Below, in pieces: positions 45,346 through 57,094 of a stretch of DNA of 64,000 bases (positions are counted from its first letter, which is position 1; each line of letters begins with the position of its first letter). This DNA is from Melastoma dodecandrum. Taxonomy: Eukaryota > Streptophyta > Magnoliopsida > Myrtales > Melastomataceae. The translations under genes were made by a program, and so were the position numbers. The stretch covers positions 709,501 through 773,500 of the forward strand of contig JARUPY010000154.1 in NCBI GenBank assembly GCA_029817715.1. The letters run 5' to 3'. The notes under the pieces were generated by a model that worked only from the letters and a program-made list of their open reading frames with translations, was not told the DNA's origin and searched no databases.

Positions 45346-48300
45346 ATGAAGAGGAAGCGGAAGGCGACGACGACGACGAAGGCCGACGGCCGGCCGTCCC
45401 TACCGGAGCATACGAACCGGTCCATCAGGGGAACCAACGGCCAGCATCAGTCCCCCGCGATCCTTACCACTACTCCCCGCCGATCCACCCGCCGGAACCC
45501 TAACCCCAAGCTCCGCAATGCGGGGGAGAGTGGCGGCGGGAGGGTTGTTGGGAAGAGGAATGGGGCGGGGAAGATTGGGAGGAGGAGGAGGAAGAAGAGG
45601 AAGCAGCTGAAGCACGTCCTCAGGAAGTCTCCCGAGGAGGAGGAAGAGGGGGAAGAAAAAGTTGAGGAGGTTGTGGAGGAGGAGGAGGAGGAGGAGGAGG
45701 AGGATCCGTTGGAGTCGAGCACCAAGAAAAAGAAGAGGATTGAGGAGATCGCCGGCATTGCGGCCGGGGACGAAGCCGAAGAGGTGAGCAATGCGAATTT
45801 TTAGGGGAAACGGGAAAAATGGAGGGAATTCCTTCTTTGAAAGGGGGGCGGGAAGGGGGTGGGGTGGGGGCTATGTCTGCGGATTTGTCGTTGTCACTCG
45901 GAGTGGATTAATTCTGGGGTTGACTCAAATCTTGACTTGTTGGCAAAAAGGAAAGCAAAGCATCGGAGGGAATCGTCCTTGGAAATCGGGCCTCGCCACG
46001 GTTCCTTGAATTTTTATTTTTTATTTTTTACTATTTCAGTCCCAAAGGCTTTGCCTCTTTCTCTTTATTTTCCCTTTCATCGTGGTGATGATGATGATGG
46101 TTGGATCAATTTTCTGTCTGCTTTTATCTACCCACGTAAGTAATTATAGAAGATTGTTACCGGATGATATCTGGGTCGGCGTGCATTGATGAGTTGACAG
46201 CGATGATTTCTTCTTGTTCTTTTTTTTTTTTTTGGGGGGGGGGGGGGGGGGTTTGTTTTGTAATGGTGGAAAAAGTTGTCCTTTCTCGTACAACAATTAT
46301 TGGGGCGCATGGCATATCTCATGTCAACTGTATTTTGCCTTGATGACCATCTGGCATTTTTAGTTTGTTGTGATTGTTTTTTTACTGAATGAAGTTAATC
46401 GTGTTTTTGTGTTGTTATCTTGCAGGAAGAAAAGAAGGATGTGTCTGGATTGATGACGGTGGCAGGGACTGCTCGTCAAGGTTTGCTGCGATTTCATGAA
46501 TAGTTCTGTCCGGGAGGAGGATGTTAGGATTTTTTTTTGTGCCGGTATAGTGACTTCTAATGTTATTGCATGCAGAAAGTCATTTAGATTCTGGATTGTC
46601 GAACCCATTGCCTGACAAAAAGATTTTACTGTATATACTGGATAGATTGCAGAGGTGAGTGCCTGAGATCCTTGGATTTGTTGTTTGTTCATAACAGGAG
46701 GTTTCAGTGATTGTTTTGCTGAGTCAGTGTCTGAATTTGTATGCAGGAAAGATACGTATGGCGTATTCTCTGAACCTGTGGACCCTGAGGAAGTACGATA
46801 TTGTTCTTGAAATGAGGATGACATTATAATATCCGTTTCCTTTTTCTCTTTGAGAAATCTGGGGATAATATAATTGCATTGTTTATTCGGACTTCAGCTT
46901 CCGGACTATGATGAGGTCATTGAGCATCCCATGGATTTTGGGACTGTAAGGAAGAAGCTTGACAGTGGAGCATACCTCAACTTGGAGCAATTCGAGGTCT
47001 CTGGCTTTCTGTGCATGTTTATGCTGTCCCTTTCCTGAATCAATTACATGGTGTATCTGCTTGTCGCTTGTGAAACAAACAATAGTTTTTTAACATTGGC
47101 AAGTGAATTTTTATAAATCCTGGACCGGTTGATAAGTATCTGTATGTAAAATCTTGCTGTTGGTATTCTCGATAGACCTTTGGTTTCTAGTATCAGTGCC
47201 TTCCATAAGAATGTTTTATCCTGTGATTCTGATGTGGTCTCTCTTCTAGTGGTCCACTATCTAAATGTTTATATTTTTCTCTGGTTTCTGGAATGATATT
47301 TCTAGATGAAACACGTTCATAGTTTTCAACATATTGTCTCGGTGCTTAACAGAAACTGTGTTTTAGTATGTCTGACCATCAGCAAATCTGCTGCTTGTGC
47401 CACTCATGCTTGTGCTGGTGTGTTTGTTCTCTTGTGGTGCATTTTTGTGGTGTCCATTATATTAAGTTAAATGTTAACTTTGTTAAACAAGATCTTTGTA
47501 ATTAGATTGGACAAATGCCTAGTCATTGAGTTTGCATCCTTTTCCGACGCTGATTTTGCTAATCTTCTTTTGACCAGTTCAATTGGATAGATGCTGAATT
47601 CTGAATGAACAATTGTTGTGCATGATCACTGCTATATGTCGAGGCTGTTGTTGGAATTTTTGAACATTGCCAGAGGAACTCCAAGTCTTTTGGACAGAGT
47701 TTGTGCAGCATGGTTCCTTACAGTACTTCAGGACTTTAGAGTTTTGTTCAAGTTTGGATGTTAACATTGTCTAGAACTTCACACGTTTAGTCAGATTTGG
47801 AGGCAGAAGAATACTGTTATGGTCCAGTGGGCACTCTACTTTGGCCTTTTGCCTACAAGTAACTTTGGCGGCCTCGTTGACGGTGGATGTGAATTTGATA
47901 GAGTTTTTATCCTTGAAAATAAAATTAGAAGCTGAACCTTACTGCTGGTTCTTGTTGAACTTTTCTAGACACTAATGGCAGAACATTATCATCGTTTCAT
48001 TTGACTTACTTCCATTGGTTGACTCTTGCTTAAACGCCATTTTTGGTGCAGAAAGACATTTTCCTGATTTCTGCCAATGCGATGCAGTACAATGCCCCAA
48101 GCACCATCTATTTTCGACAGGTAGCGAAACATTATGGAGTTAGTTTGACCAGAACCTCAAAGTACTTCTAGTATGTGAAGTTTATCTCTGTATCCAGGCA
48201 CGCGCAATAGAGGAGCTTGCAAAAAAGAATTTTGAAGAACTTAGGCAATGTGGTGATGGCAGTGGAACTACATTCAAAATAATCAGGAGAGGCAGACCAC

Positions 48301-49523
48301 CAAAACATTTGAAGACAGTGGGAGAACCAGCTGCAAACGGCGTTGGTTTGATACCATCTTCTCATGCCACTCTTGCAACTGGGGGTGCAAACACCATCTC
48401 CATGAGTTGTGATCGAAGAAATGCGGACATATATGGATCCACTAACTCATTTGGGAGACTTTGTCATGGCCCTCGGAGCAATGACATCTATGCCAGTACA
48501 TTTTTGGAAAAGAGATTTGATCGGAACGATGAATATACTAGTACGGCCCATTAGATTACCTATTACCAGCGATGTACTTCTGTCTGTTTCTCCGGTTAAC
48601 CCTCGGATCTTCATTTTTCAGGTTCTCACCAGAAGGGCTCTTCCATTAGGCATGGGAAAATGCAAGAAGTTCGTGGTGACAGTCGGCGTTGTACATACAA
48701 CCAGTTTGATCCCTCGGCTAGTGGGCGAGAGGCATTTTTGTTTGCTTTCTTCCGAAGGGACAGAAAGCAGTTTATGCCCGTAAAGATCAACCCCCCTTTT
48801 TTCCTGTTTCATGCACTTGTGAATGTCTAACTGCATAACATCTCAGCAACATCTGCCTTATAGCTGTGGCCCTAGCTAAAAGTTCCAATTTTGTTTTATG
48901 CGTCACTTAATGCTTCCTCTTCCTTCTGTCAGGTCGGTCTTCAGGCACCTCACAGTTATGCTAGGAGCCTGGCACGTTTTGCTGCAAATTTGGGACCAGT
49001 AGCTTGGAAAGTTGCATCAAGTAAGATAGAGAAGTCCTTGCCTGCTGGCGTAAAGTTTGGACCTGGATGGGTCGGACAGAATGACGTTGTACAGGTTTCT
49101 CTCAGCGCCTGTGACCCTCAGAATTCAGCTTCAGGGACTAATCAAGTTGTAACTGCTGTGGCCGAGCACTCTGATGGTGGAGAATCTCAAGGACCTAGAG
49201 TAGAAGAAATTCAAAGTGATCACGCACTGGATTCTGCTTCTGAGTTTGTGGTCTCAAATAACAGCAGCTGCATCATACCAGCTTCTTCTCTTGGTCATAC
49301 TCGATTGAAGTTCATGCGCTCTGGTGTTAACGGGGTCAATGACCTGATGAAGTCAGGTCTCGCCGCAAATGTCAGACAACTGGTCGGATCTGGTGCCATG
49401 TCAGAATCGATTTCCGTCGCCGAATCAGGCAATCCGGGCCCCAACAATCCTGTCGTGGGCGATTCAACTGAGTACAATCCTTTGCCAGATGCAGTCGCAG
49501 CTGCTTCTGGCCATGGTTCTTAA
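45346..49523 (+). CDS. BRD1/2/13-like: single-bromodomain protein, BRD7/9-like SWI/SNF subunit
   Basis: Nine exons: 45346-45783, 46426-46480, 46576-46654, 46747-46792, 46898-46996, 48052-48120, 48198-48540, 48622-48779 and 48933-49523 (625 residues, in phase). Plant BRD1/2/13 are subunits of BRM-containing SWI/SNF complexes that read acetylated histones. Seen: a Lys/Arg-rich then Glu-rich N-terminus (to about 146). The bromodomain (about 175-275) has LPDKKILLYILDRLQRKDTYGVF, LPDYDEVIEHPMDFGTVRKKL and ISANAMQYNAPSTIYFRQA, with the acetyl-lysine Asn in YNAP. Then RRGRPPKH (AT-hook-like), RREAFLFAFF-type region, and GLQAPHSYARSLARFAANLG with GVKFGPGWVGQND. ATG 45346 is chosen, because the codon before it is GTG. 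Intron 5 is about 1.05 kb and holds nothing recognisable. Confidence 0.92.
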
Positions 49524-50530
49524 TACTTGGTCATCTCGACCAGGATCACTCTTCTCAGAAACCCAACTCATCCCCGTCACTTTCAAGATCACCAGGGATT
49601 CCGCGCAACCAGGGCTAGAAACAAGGTACTAACTACTAGGCATTCGCCTTCCTGACCTCGCGACCCCGACAACAAACGGGTACGTAGCTAGCTCCGACAC
49701 TAGTACTTAGCATTTTGCGGACGGTCTGTTTCATATTGCCAACTGAGTTGCAGCAAGTAGACAAGGGTGGAGGTAAGTGGGCCTTTAGGAATGAACTGAA
49801 TTCCATCTGCTCCTTCTGCTGCTGCTGCTCTACACTCATGGATTTAGTTTAAATCACCTTAGGATTATTAACTAGATTTTAGGGTGGTTCCTGTACAGAT
49901 TGATGAGACCTCTAATATTTTTGGGTCTCCACCCCCCCCCCCTTCCCCTTCCAGGCTAGAGAGTTACAAATCCTTATTTAGTTATGACTATGATGAGATC
50001 ATATGTGACAGTACCCATGTAAGTTGTGCATCATTCATGACTTGGTTTGGGTTGTGGGAGTCAGAAGTCAAGGTCCTCAACCTTCATTTGTAAGAAACTT
50101 GGCCTTTTCATTTTTCCTATCTATTTTTAAATATATATAAATACATATATTTAAAAAAAATATAGCTCCCAAAAAGGAAACGGGTTCCCTCGCAGTCAGC
50201 GTTTATTTTTACATGGCCTTGTGTCGGAAATATATTCGTAACGATAATTCATTGTCCGAGAACTCCAATGCCAACTCCAAGTCAGTTCCATTTGATCTGT
50301 TCCGACACACAGATGGGATCTTGCTGGAGTTCCTCACCCCCGTGGACGGCTCCTACTTCAGCATTGGTGCTCGTCTCAACACGGGAGAGTTGATCTCGAT
50401 GTGTTTTGTTGTTCTTTTTTAGCGGTGGTCCGGGTTAGGAAGAGCGAGATTCGTGGGTTGTTTTGTGGTCCTGTTTTTCATGAATTAAACTGACATGTCG
50501 ATGGAGTACAGGCGCTGTGAGCGACCTTGT
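49524..50530. other. bromodomain gene 3'UTR and pseudogene upstream region
   Basis: Includes a C11 run at 49932-49942 and short AT repeats near 50130. A 69-codon frame at 50213-50422 is Ser/Asn-rich; it could be the diverged N-terminus of the following kinase relic, but I cannot show it. Confidence 0.35.
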
Positions 50531-50540
50531 TCTTCCACAC

Positions 50541-51390
50541 ATCTGAAAAGCATGTCGTCTACCGTGGCTTCAAGGCCTCCAATATGCTCCTCGACGGGGT
50601 GATTTTCGAATCGACCGTTTCCTACAACAGCACACTTCTCCGATGACTTATGTGAGGCCGTTTTGATATCGTCTGTCAGTCTTATAATGCCAAGATATCG
50701 GATTTCCGGTTGGCGAAGATTGGCCTGTCGGAAAGCCAATCATATATCACGACCATGGTCATGGGGACGCAAGGTTAAGCCACCCTGGAGTACATGGCTA
50801 CAGGTAGCACGAGCATGGCTGCTAATCCCTGACCTATTTCTCCGCGTAACAGTCGGGACCTTTCATGTGGATTGAATTTTGCATTGTTAACAGGGCACCT
50901 TTAAGTTGAGCGACATGTTCGGGTTCGGTGTCGTGCTGCTGGAGATGTTAACGGCACTACGTGCGCTGGACCAGAACTGGATGGACAGGAGGGAGGATAT
51001 CGTCGACTGGTTGAAGCCTTACCTATGGGATCACAAGAAAAGGATGCGTGGATATCAAGCTACAAGGGAAGTACCCTTTCCAGACTGTCTACCAGCTCGC
51101 GCAGCTCGCCTCCGACTGACTGCCTATCCCCCGGACAGAAGCTCCCGCCGTCGATGAAGGAGGTTGTGGAGACACTCGAGAGCCTAGAGGCTTACTCCTG
51201 TGAACGGCAGGTAGACCAAATGGCTCGGACTCCGCAGAGATTGCAAATGGCCGGATCAGTGACCAGGACACCTCCTAGGCAAGAAGAACGGCACCCTCTG
51301 CCACCTCCATCGCCATCATCGCCTCATCAGAGGCAGATCATGGCAGCAGCTCGTCGACACTCAATTCCTCCCGTTGAGTTGCGAAAGTGA
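50541..51390 (+). pseudogene. decayed receptor-like cytoplasmic kinase (RLCK-VII / PBL type)
   Basis: Only the C-terminal kinase half remains, in several frames. Pieces in order: VVYRGFKASNMLLDG (catalytic loop; the usual YRDFKAS has lost its catalytic Asp to Gly); an interrupting stretch with stops; [13 protein letters not shown] (DFG changed to DFR); MGTQG followed by a stop where Tyr is expected; EYMAT, an intron, then SDMFGFGVVLLEMLTALRALD and DWLKPYLWDHKKRM; then, in another frame, YPFQTVYQLAQLASDCLSPG and SMKEVVETLESLEA. Stops, frameshifts and lost catalytic residues show a non-functional copy. The N-lobe is not recognisable. Confidence 0.8.
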
Positions 51391-51503
51391 TGTCTTGTTG
51401 TAAGAATTCAGATTTTGTTCGTTCACGAGATTTGAATCAATGGTCGGAAATGTCCCCTTGTGTAAGAAGATGAATAAGAACAAGCGACGAGCTCTCAGCC
51501 CGC

Positions 51504-54453
51504 ATGGATCAGATCGGCAAACTCAGGAAGGCTCTGTTCGGCAATGCCGAAAACCCGAAGCTCGCATGGCTTCTCTTCAAGCGCGTCGTCCTCTCTTCTT
51601 CTCCTCATCCTCCGCATTACGCCCGTACAGTCCCCGTGATCGCCCGCATACTCATCCGCCACGGGATGCTGCCCGAAATTGACCACCTCGTCGGCCGAGT
51701 CATCGACTCTGAAGCATCGCAAGCTTCGCTACTTTTCATTGTGAAATCACTTGCTTCCTCGGGTTTCTGCGACGCCGCGGTTTCCCATTTCAAGTCTATT
51801 CGCGCCCGGTTTCCCGATTGGGCCATTGCCGTGTTTGTTTATAATGCACTCATCGACGCTTGCCTGAAGGAACACCGGTGCGTTGATGGTGTGTTGTGGT
51901 TGTATAAGGATATGATCGGCGCGGGGTTGTGCCCCGAGACTTACACGTTTAATTTGTTGATGCTTGCACTCTGTGACGCGGGTCGCGTGGAAGATGCACG
52001 GAACCTGTTTGACAGAATGCATGAGAAAGGATGCTCACCAAATGAGTACAGTTTCGGGATTTTGGTTCGTGGGTATTGTGCCGCTGGGCTGGTTGATAAG
52101 AGTTTCGAGCTTTTAGATGAGATGAAGAGGTCCAGGTTTTCACCGAATGTGGTTGTGTACAATACTTTGATCTCGAGGTTTTGTAAGGAAGGTAGAACGG
52201 ATGAGGCAGAGAAGGTGGCGGAAAGGATGAGGGAAGATGGCCTGCTTCCCGATGTTGTCACGTTTAATGCAAGGATATCTGCGCTTTGCAACGAAGGGAA
52301 GGTTCTTGAGGCTTCTAGGATATTTCGAGATATGCAGATCGACAAGGAGTTGGGTTTGCCGCAACCTAACAAGATAACTTATGACCTAATTCTGGAGGGA
52401 TTTTGCAAGGAAGGGATGTGGGAGGAAGCGGAAACGCTTGTTAGTTCGATGAAGGAGAAGTTCGGGACGATGACCTTGCAGAGCTATAATGTACGATTAC
52501 TGGGATTGGTCAGGAAGGGCGGGCTGTTAGACTGGCAGTCCCTAATCGACGAAATGGTCTCGAGTGATGTAGAACCGAGTGTCTCCACTTACAACATAGT
52601 GATTGATGGGCTGTGCAAGAAGGGGATGTTGAGTGATGCTAGATCGGTGTTGCGCTTGATGAGAAGTTCTGGCATCTCTCCAGATACCGTCACATACAGT
52701 GCTTTAGCTCAGGGATATTGCAGCAAAGGGAAGATACTTGAAGCTGGGGATGTTATCCATGAGATGATGAGAAATGGCTGTTCTCCGAATATTTATACTT
52801 GTAATATACTGCTCCACCGGCTCTGGAAAGAGGGCAAGGAATCGGAAGCGGAAAAGTTGCTACAGAAGATGAATGAGAAGGGCTACGGATTGGATACCGT
52901 AACCTGTAATATTGTCATTCAGGGTTTATGCCTCAAAGGTGATTTGGACAAGGCGATTGAGATATTGGATGGGATGTGGAGTCACGGAAGCGCTGCACTC
53001 GGTAACCTCGGAAATTCATTTCTTGCTCTGGTTGAGGATAGCAATTTCTCTAAGAAATGTACGCCCGATCTGGTAACGTACTCAACGGTGATTAGTGGGC
53101 TGTGTAAGGCTGGTAGGATGGCCGAAGCCAAGAGAAAATTTGCTGAGATGATTAGCCGAAACTTGCGCCCGGATTCCGCGATTTATGATATATTTGTCTA
53201 TACTTATTGCAAGGAGGGGAAAATATCATCTGCAATGGGAGTTCTTAAAGATATGGATAAGAAGGGTTGCAACAGGACACTTCAGACGTACAATTCCCTT
53301 GCTCAGGGGTTAGCGAAAAAGAATCAGATTTTTGAACTGTATGGCCTTCTTGACGAAATGAAGGACAGAGGCTTATCTCCCGATGTGTTTACCTATAATA
53401 GCTTCATAAGATGCCTATGTGAAGTCGATAGATTGAAGGACGCTGCCTCTCTTCTGGACGAGATGATCCAGAAGGGGGTATTACCTAATATTATCACATT
53501 CAAGATAATTATTGGGTCTTTCTGCAAAACGGGTGATTTTGCATCAGCTCAGGAGATATTTGAAATGGCTTTGCATGTCTGCGGTCACAAGGAACCCCTC
53601 TATTGCTTGCTTTTCAACGAGTTGCTTCTTGGAGGCAATATCGAAGAAGCTAAGGATTTGTTTAGAGTTGCGTTAGATAGGCAATTAGACATTGGGGATT
53701 TTCTCTACGTTGATCTCATCAAAAGAATCTGTGAGGACGACAAGTTGAAAGATGCTAATGGCATCATAGATAGGATGATCAAAAGAGGGTATGTAGTGGA
53801 TCCTGCAATGCTTATGCCCGTGCTGGATGCATTAAATGAGAGAGGAAACCGGGAGGAAGCTAAAGAACTAGCTAATAAAATCATGGAGATGGTTTCAGAT
53901 GAAAACTTTGTCAGCGGGGTCAATCAGAAGAAAGGAAGAAGACTGCATTCAAGAAGGAATGCTCATAAGGGGAGCGACTGGAGAACTATACTCCACAGGT
54001 TTTTAATAATTCCTGATTGATTTTGCTTGATTATTTCTGCATCGTATGCAAACATACTATTACTCCATTTCCGACTATTCATTTGATCACGCCTCTCTGA
54101 CCATGATTGAGATGCTGCATTTGGCATGTTCCCATTGTTCAAAACACTTGGGAACGATAAATGCTTATGAAGGTTTTTGAAGAAGCATAAATGAATTCTT
54201 TGCGGATCGGTGGCCATACTGTCTGTAATAAGGTTGATCGGCTTAGCTTTAATCGGGTTTTTGCTTTTTGACGGTAGTTATATGAGACTTATGAAACTTG
54301 TATGTGTTCTGCCATAAAAACTGTTGCCCTTCCTCGAGTCAGTGTTCTGATTCTTGATATCTGATTATCATCTTCTCCCTGTTTTTTATATTCCTCAGAG
54401 ATGACGGTAGCGGTATAGCTTTAAGAACTCTAAAGCGTGTACAGAAGGGATGA
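51504..54453 (+). CDS. P-class pentatricopeptide repeat protein (At2g17140-like)
   Basis: Exon 1 is 51504-53998 and a predicted short exon 2 is 54399-54453 (849 residues). PPR proteins bind organelle RNA one base per repeat. Seen: about 18-20 tandem 35-residue repeats from residue about 110, with consensus pieces such as PETYTFNLLMLALCDAGRVEDA, PNVVVYNTLISRFCKEGRTDEA, PDTVTYSALAQGYCSKGKILEA and PDLVTYSTVISGLCKAGRMAEA. No E or DYW extension. GYGLDTVTCNIVIQGLC and GSAALGNLGNS match the Arabidopsis At2g17140 product as I remember it. Without splicing the frame ends FLIIPD at 54020. Splicing at ATACTCCACAG|GT gives ILHRDDGSGIALRTLKRVQKG, the family-like tail. Targeting is unclear: the N-terminus is short and not strongly transit-peptide-like. 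Confidence 0.92.
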
Positions 54454-55156
54454 GGCCCTAGCAACACTGCATATTTGCAGTCAAAAGCTATTCGGCAACA
54501 GCCTCCCCTCTCCTCTGTTGAGCGTGAGACGATTGGTAGCACCCCCACATTAAACAGACGAAGAAATTCCTGTCTACGTGGAGGCGAAGGTTACTGAGCC
54601 GGATGAGATCCAGGACCATGCTCGATCCAGAACCCGGAATCCACTCGAACAGGTATCAGTCATGCTTTTCTGAGCTTGGTGGTGACAAAATTGAGAATAA
54701 CTTACGTGCGCTTTGACATTTTCTCAGCTTTTGGCCATGGAAGCTGCTGTGGAGAGGTGTTTCTCAGGCCCTTAGTCGTCTGCGGCATCAGAACCTCGTA
54801 GGACTCGATGTTATGTACCGAACCGTGCACTCCGCACCCGAGTTGCGAAGTACTCACTAGAGGTCAGCTACCGGAAGCCTTTCAGCTAATTCAGATAGTA
54901 AAGTGGCGTGACAGCAGATATAACAACAAAGATTGCCAATAGGACAAACTTTTCCTCCCCTTCTGTATTACTACACTCAAACACGAGCTGGGGGGTCATG
55001 TCAAACATTAATTTGTACAATCTTCTAATAATATGTCAAATTTCCTAATCAAACCCAGATCAACATATACCGTTCTGAGTTCTACTTTTCTATCTGAAGG
55101 AAATCATGTTATTGACTTAACCCAATATACCAACATAGGGAAAGCACAAGCATTTC
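54454..55156. other. convergent 3' region of PPR and zinc-finger genes
   Basis: Stop codons of the two genes are about 700 bases apart. Both 3'UTRs probably lie here. No other gene recognised. Confidence 0.45.
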
Positions 55157-56173
55157 TTAAAGCCCCAACCTTAAATCCAAGGTTAAATCCGACATGTGAG
55201 AAGAGGATGAAGAATCCTCTTCTGCTGCAAGAGGAGTTGCTGCTGCTGCTGCTGGCTGGTTCAAGTCCAAGCAGAAGAACTGCTCCTCCCTCTCGCACTT
55301 CTCCCAGTGGCACCTCTTGTGTCCCCCGAGGGCCTGCCCTGTTGGGAACACCCTGTTGCATATTCCACACTGATGGTTGTGGTGGTGCCCCCTGCCAATA
55401 TCCATGATGGCTGTTGTCGTCATGGCTGCAGTAGTTGGGACGTCTTCAGAGGACGCCTCTGTTGCCAGGAATGAGTCATTGCCACCGTCCCCACGCCTCG
55501 TCATAGCGAAGCAGCCCTTGACGTTCTTGTGGCTTGCCCTGTGGCCTCCAAGCGCCTGGTGTGACCCGAAGACCTTCTTGCAACTCGAACACTCGAAATG
55601 CTGATACGTCGTCTCCTCGTCGGCATCTGTCGTGTGTCTGATGATAAGGACGCCGGCTCCTCCTTGACTGACCGAAGGGACGGCCCCCTCGGCCAACTTT
55701 AACAGACATGCTGCCACCTCGTGGTCCTCCTCCGTCATAACTGCCCATACCCCACAGAAAGTTTCTGTCTCTGCCAACTCAGCAGTCGCTACCGGTGCCA
55801 GCTGCTGCGAAGGGGAGCGTAGGTTAGGAGGAGGGTTGATGCCACGCCACTGCCTCTCAGGGTGGCAACGCATGTGGCCGAACAGAGCCTTCCAGGACCA
55901 GAACCGCTTGCCGCACTCGGTGCAGGGGCGAGTGATCTTGGGCGCATTGGGGTCAGGCTTCCTCGGCCTCGGCTTCTCAGGGTTTTCGGCAATGTGGACC
56001 GCTATCGTCTTGGATCGCTTCTTCTTCCTGGGGTTAGGATCAAACTCCCGCCTCCTCGCCGTGGAAGGAGATGAGACCATGGAAGTACTTGGGAGTTCCG
56101 GGGTCGTCGGCGGCAGGGACAAAGAAGAAGGAAACGGTAGTGGGAGGAGAAGGTGGTCCTGGGGCTGCTGCAT
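55157..56173 (-). CDS. C2H2 zinc-finger repressor with EAR motifs (DAZ/ZAT type), intronless
   Basis: 338 residues. Three plant QALGGH-type fingers: CTECGKRFWSWKALFGHMRCH (variant WKALFGH, residues about 83-103), FECSSCKKVFGSHQALGGHRASH (about 195-217) and HQCGICNRVFPTGQALGGHKRCH (about 265-287). Two EAR repression motifs end the protein: LDLNQP (about 300) and DLTLDLRLGL at the C-terminus. A basic RKKKRSK block near residue 48 is a probable nuclear signal. This layout matches Arabidopsis ZAT2/ZAT3, also called DAZ1/DAZ2 (At2g17180/At4g35280), DUO1 targets needed for sperm-cell division in pollen. Pollen function is inferred from that similarity only. Confidence 0.9.
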   Translation of the reverse strand: MQQPQDHLLLPLPFPSSLSLPPTTPELPSTSMVSSPSTARRREFDPNPRKKKRSKTIAVHIAENPEKPRPRKPDPNAPKITRPCTECGKRFWSWKALFGHMRCHPERQWRGINPPPNLRSPSQQLAPVATAELAETETFCGVWAVMTEEDHEVAACLLKLAEGAVPSVSQGGAGVLIIRHTTDADEETTYQHFECSSCKKVFGSHQALGGHRASHKNVKGCFAMTRRGDGGNDSFLATEASSEDVPTTAAMTTTAIMDIGRGHHHNHQCGICNRVFPTGQALGGHKRCHWEKCEREEQFFCLDLNQPAAAAATPLAAEEDSSSSSHMSDLTLDLRLGL

Positions 56174-57094
56174 TGTCGCAGGTTGTCTTCTCCCCGGGCG
56201 ATGATGATCGTCGAATGGGAATGATGATGCGGGGGTTGCAGACAGGGGCGGTTACGGACAGTGAGTGGCTTTGTGGTGTGTGTGTGTGAGTGGGTTGCTT
56301 TATGTGGGCAAAAGGAGACAAGGGACAGGCGGTTATTTTGGTTTGTCCCTGCAGTTGATAATAATAATTCTGGGGAAGAATGGCAACGACACAGTCTTAG
56401 GTTGTGTTCGGAGGGATTGATGTTTTGTGCTTATCCTGGCGGCCGCCGGAGGAGGGGGGGGGGGGGGGAGGGAGAGTCGGAGCGTGTGTATTCTGGGTGT
56501 TCTGTTGTGTGTGTGGGTGTGTGCGCGGGACTACAGACTTCACACCCAGTAACTGCTACTGGGTATTCGACACGTGGATCTCCTACACTTTTCTTGTCCG
56601 TCAAGGAGGACACAACTAGTAAACTACCATTTGAGGGGTCGTATTTGGGCGCCGAATAAAGCATAAACACCTGATTGTGATATGGTAACAATTACAACAA
56701 AGGTGTGAGAATCCAATCCACTCTTCCACCAAAGTGGTGTGTCCCAATGCAAGTATTTCGTCATCCTCAATCGAGGGCAAAGCAAAATATTCAGTCGAAC
56801 AAGCAGGAGGCGAGATATTACTTTCTGTATGTAAAGATACAAAAGGGAAGGAAGGGCTTGATACAAGGATAATAAGATTGTGGACAGACCTCTTCGGATA
56901 AATAGATAGATAACCCGTTCCCCGAGATCCGGCTCGATGTGGTGTAAGGCTAGTCAGCTTATTCACTGTCGTGAATGATACACTTTCCTCTCGATCTTTT
57001 GCGGTTCATCCTATCGCGGATCCAGTGGAATTTTCGTCCAGGCTAGGTTGGAATCTTCTTACCGAGACGAAAAGATGGCAGGCAGCTCTTATCA
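56174..57094. other. zinc-finger promoter side and ubiquilin 3' flank
   Basis: Contains CT/GT simple repeats (TGTGTG near 56277 and 56510) and a G15 run at 56454-56468. No coding recognised. Confidence 0.45.
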
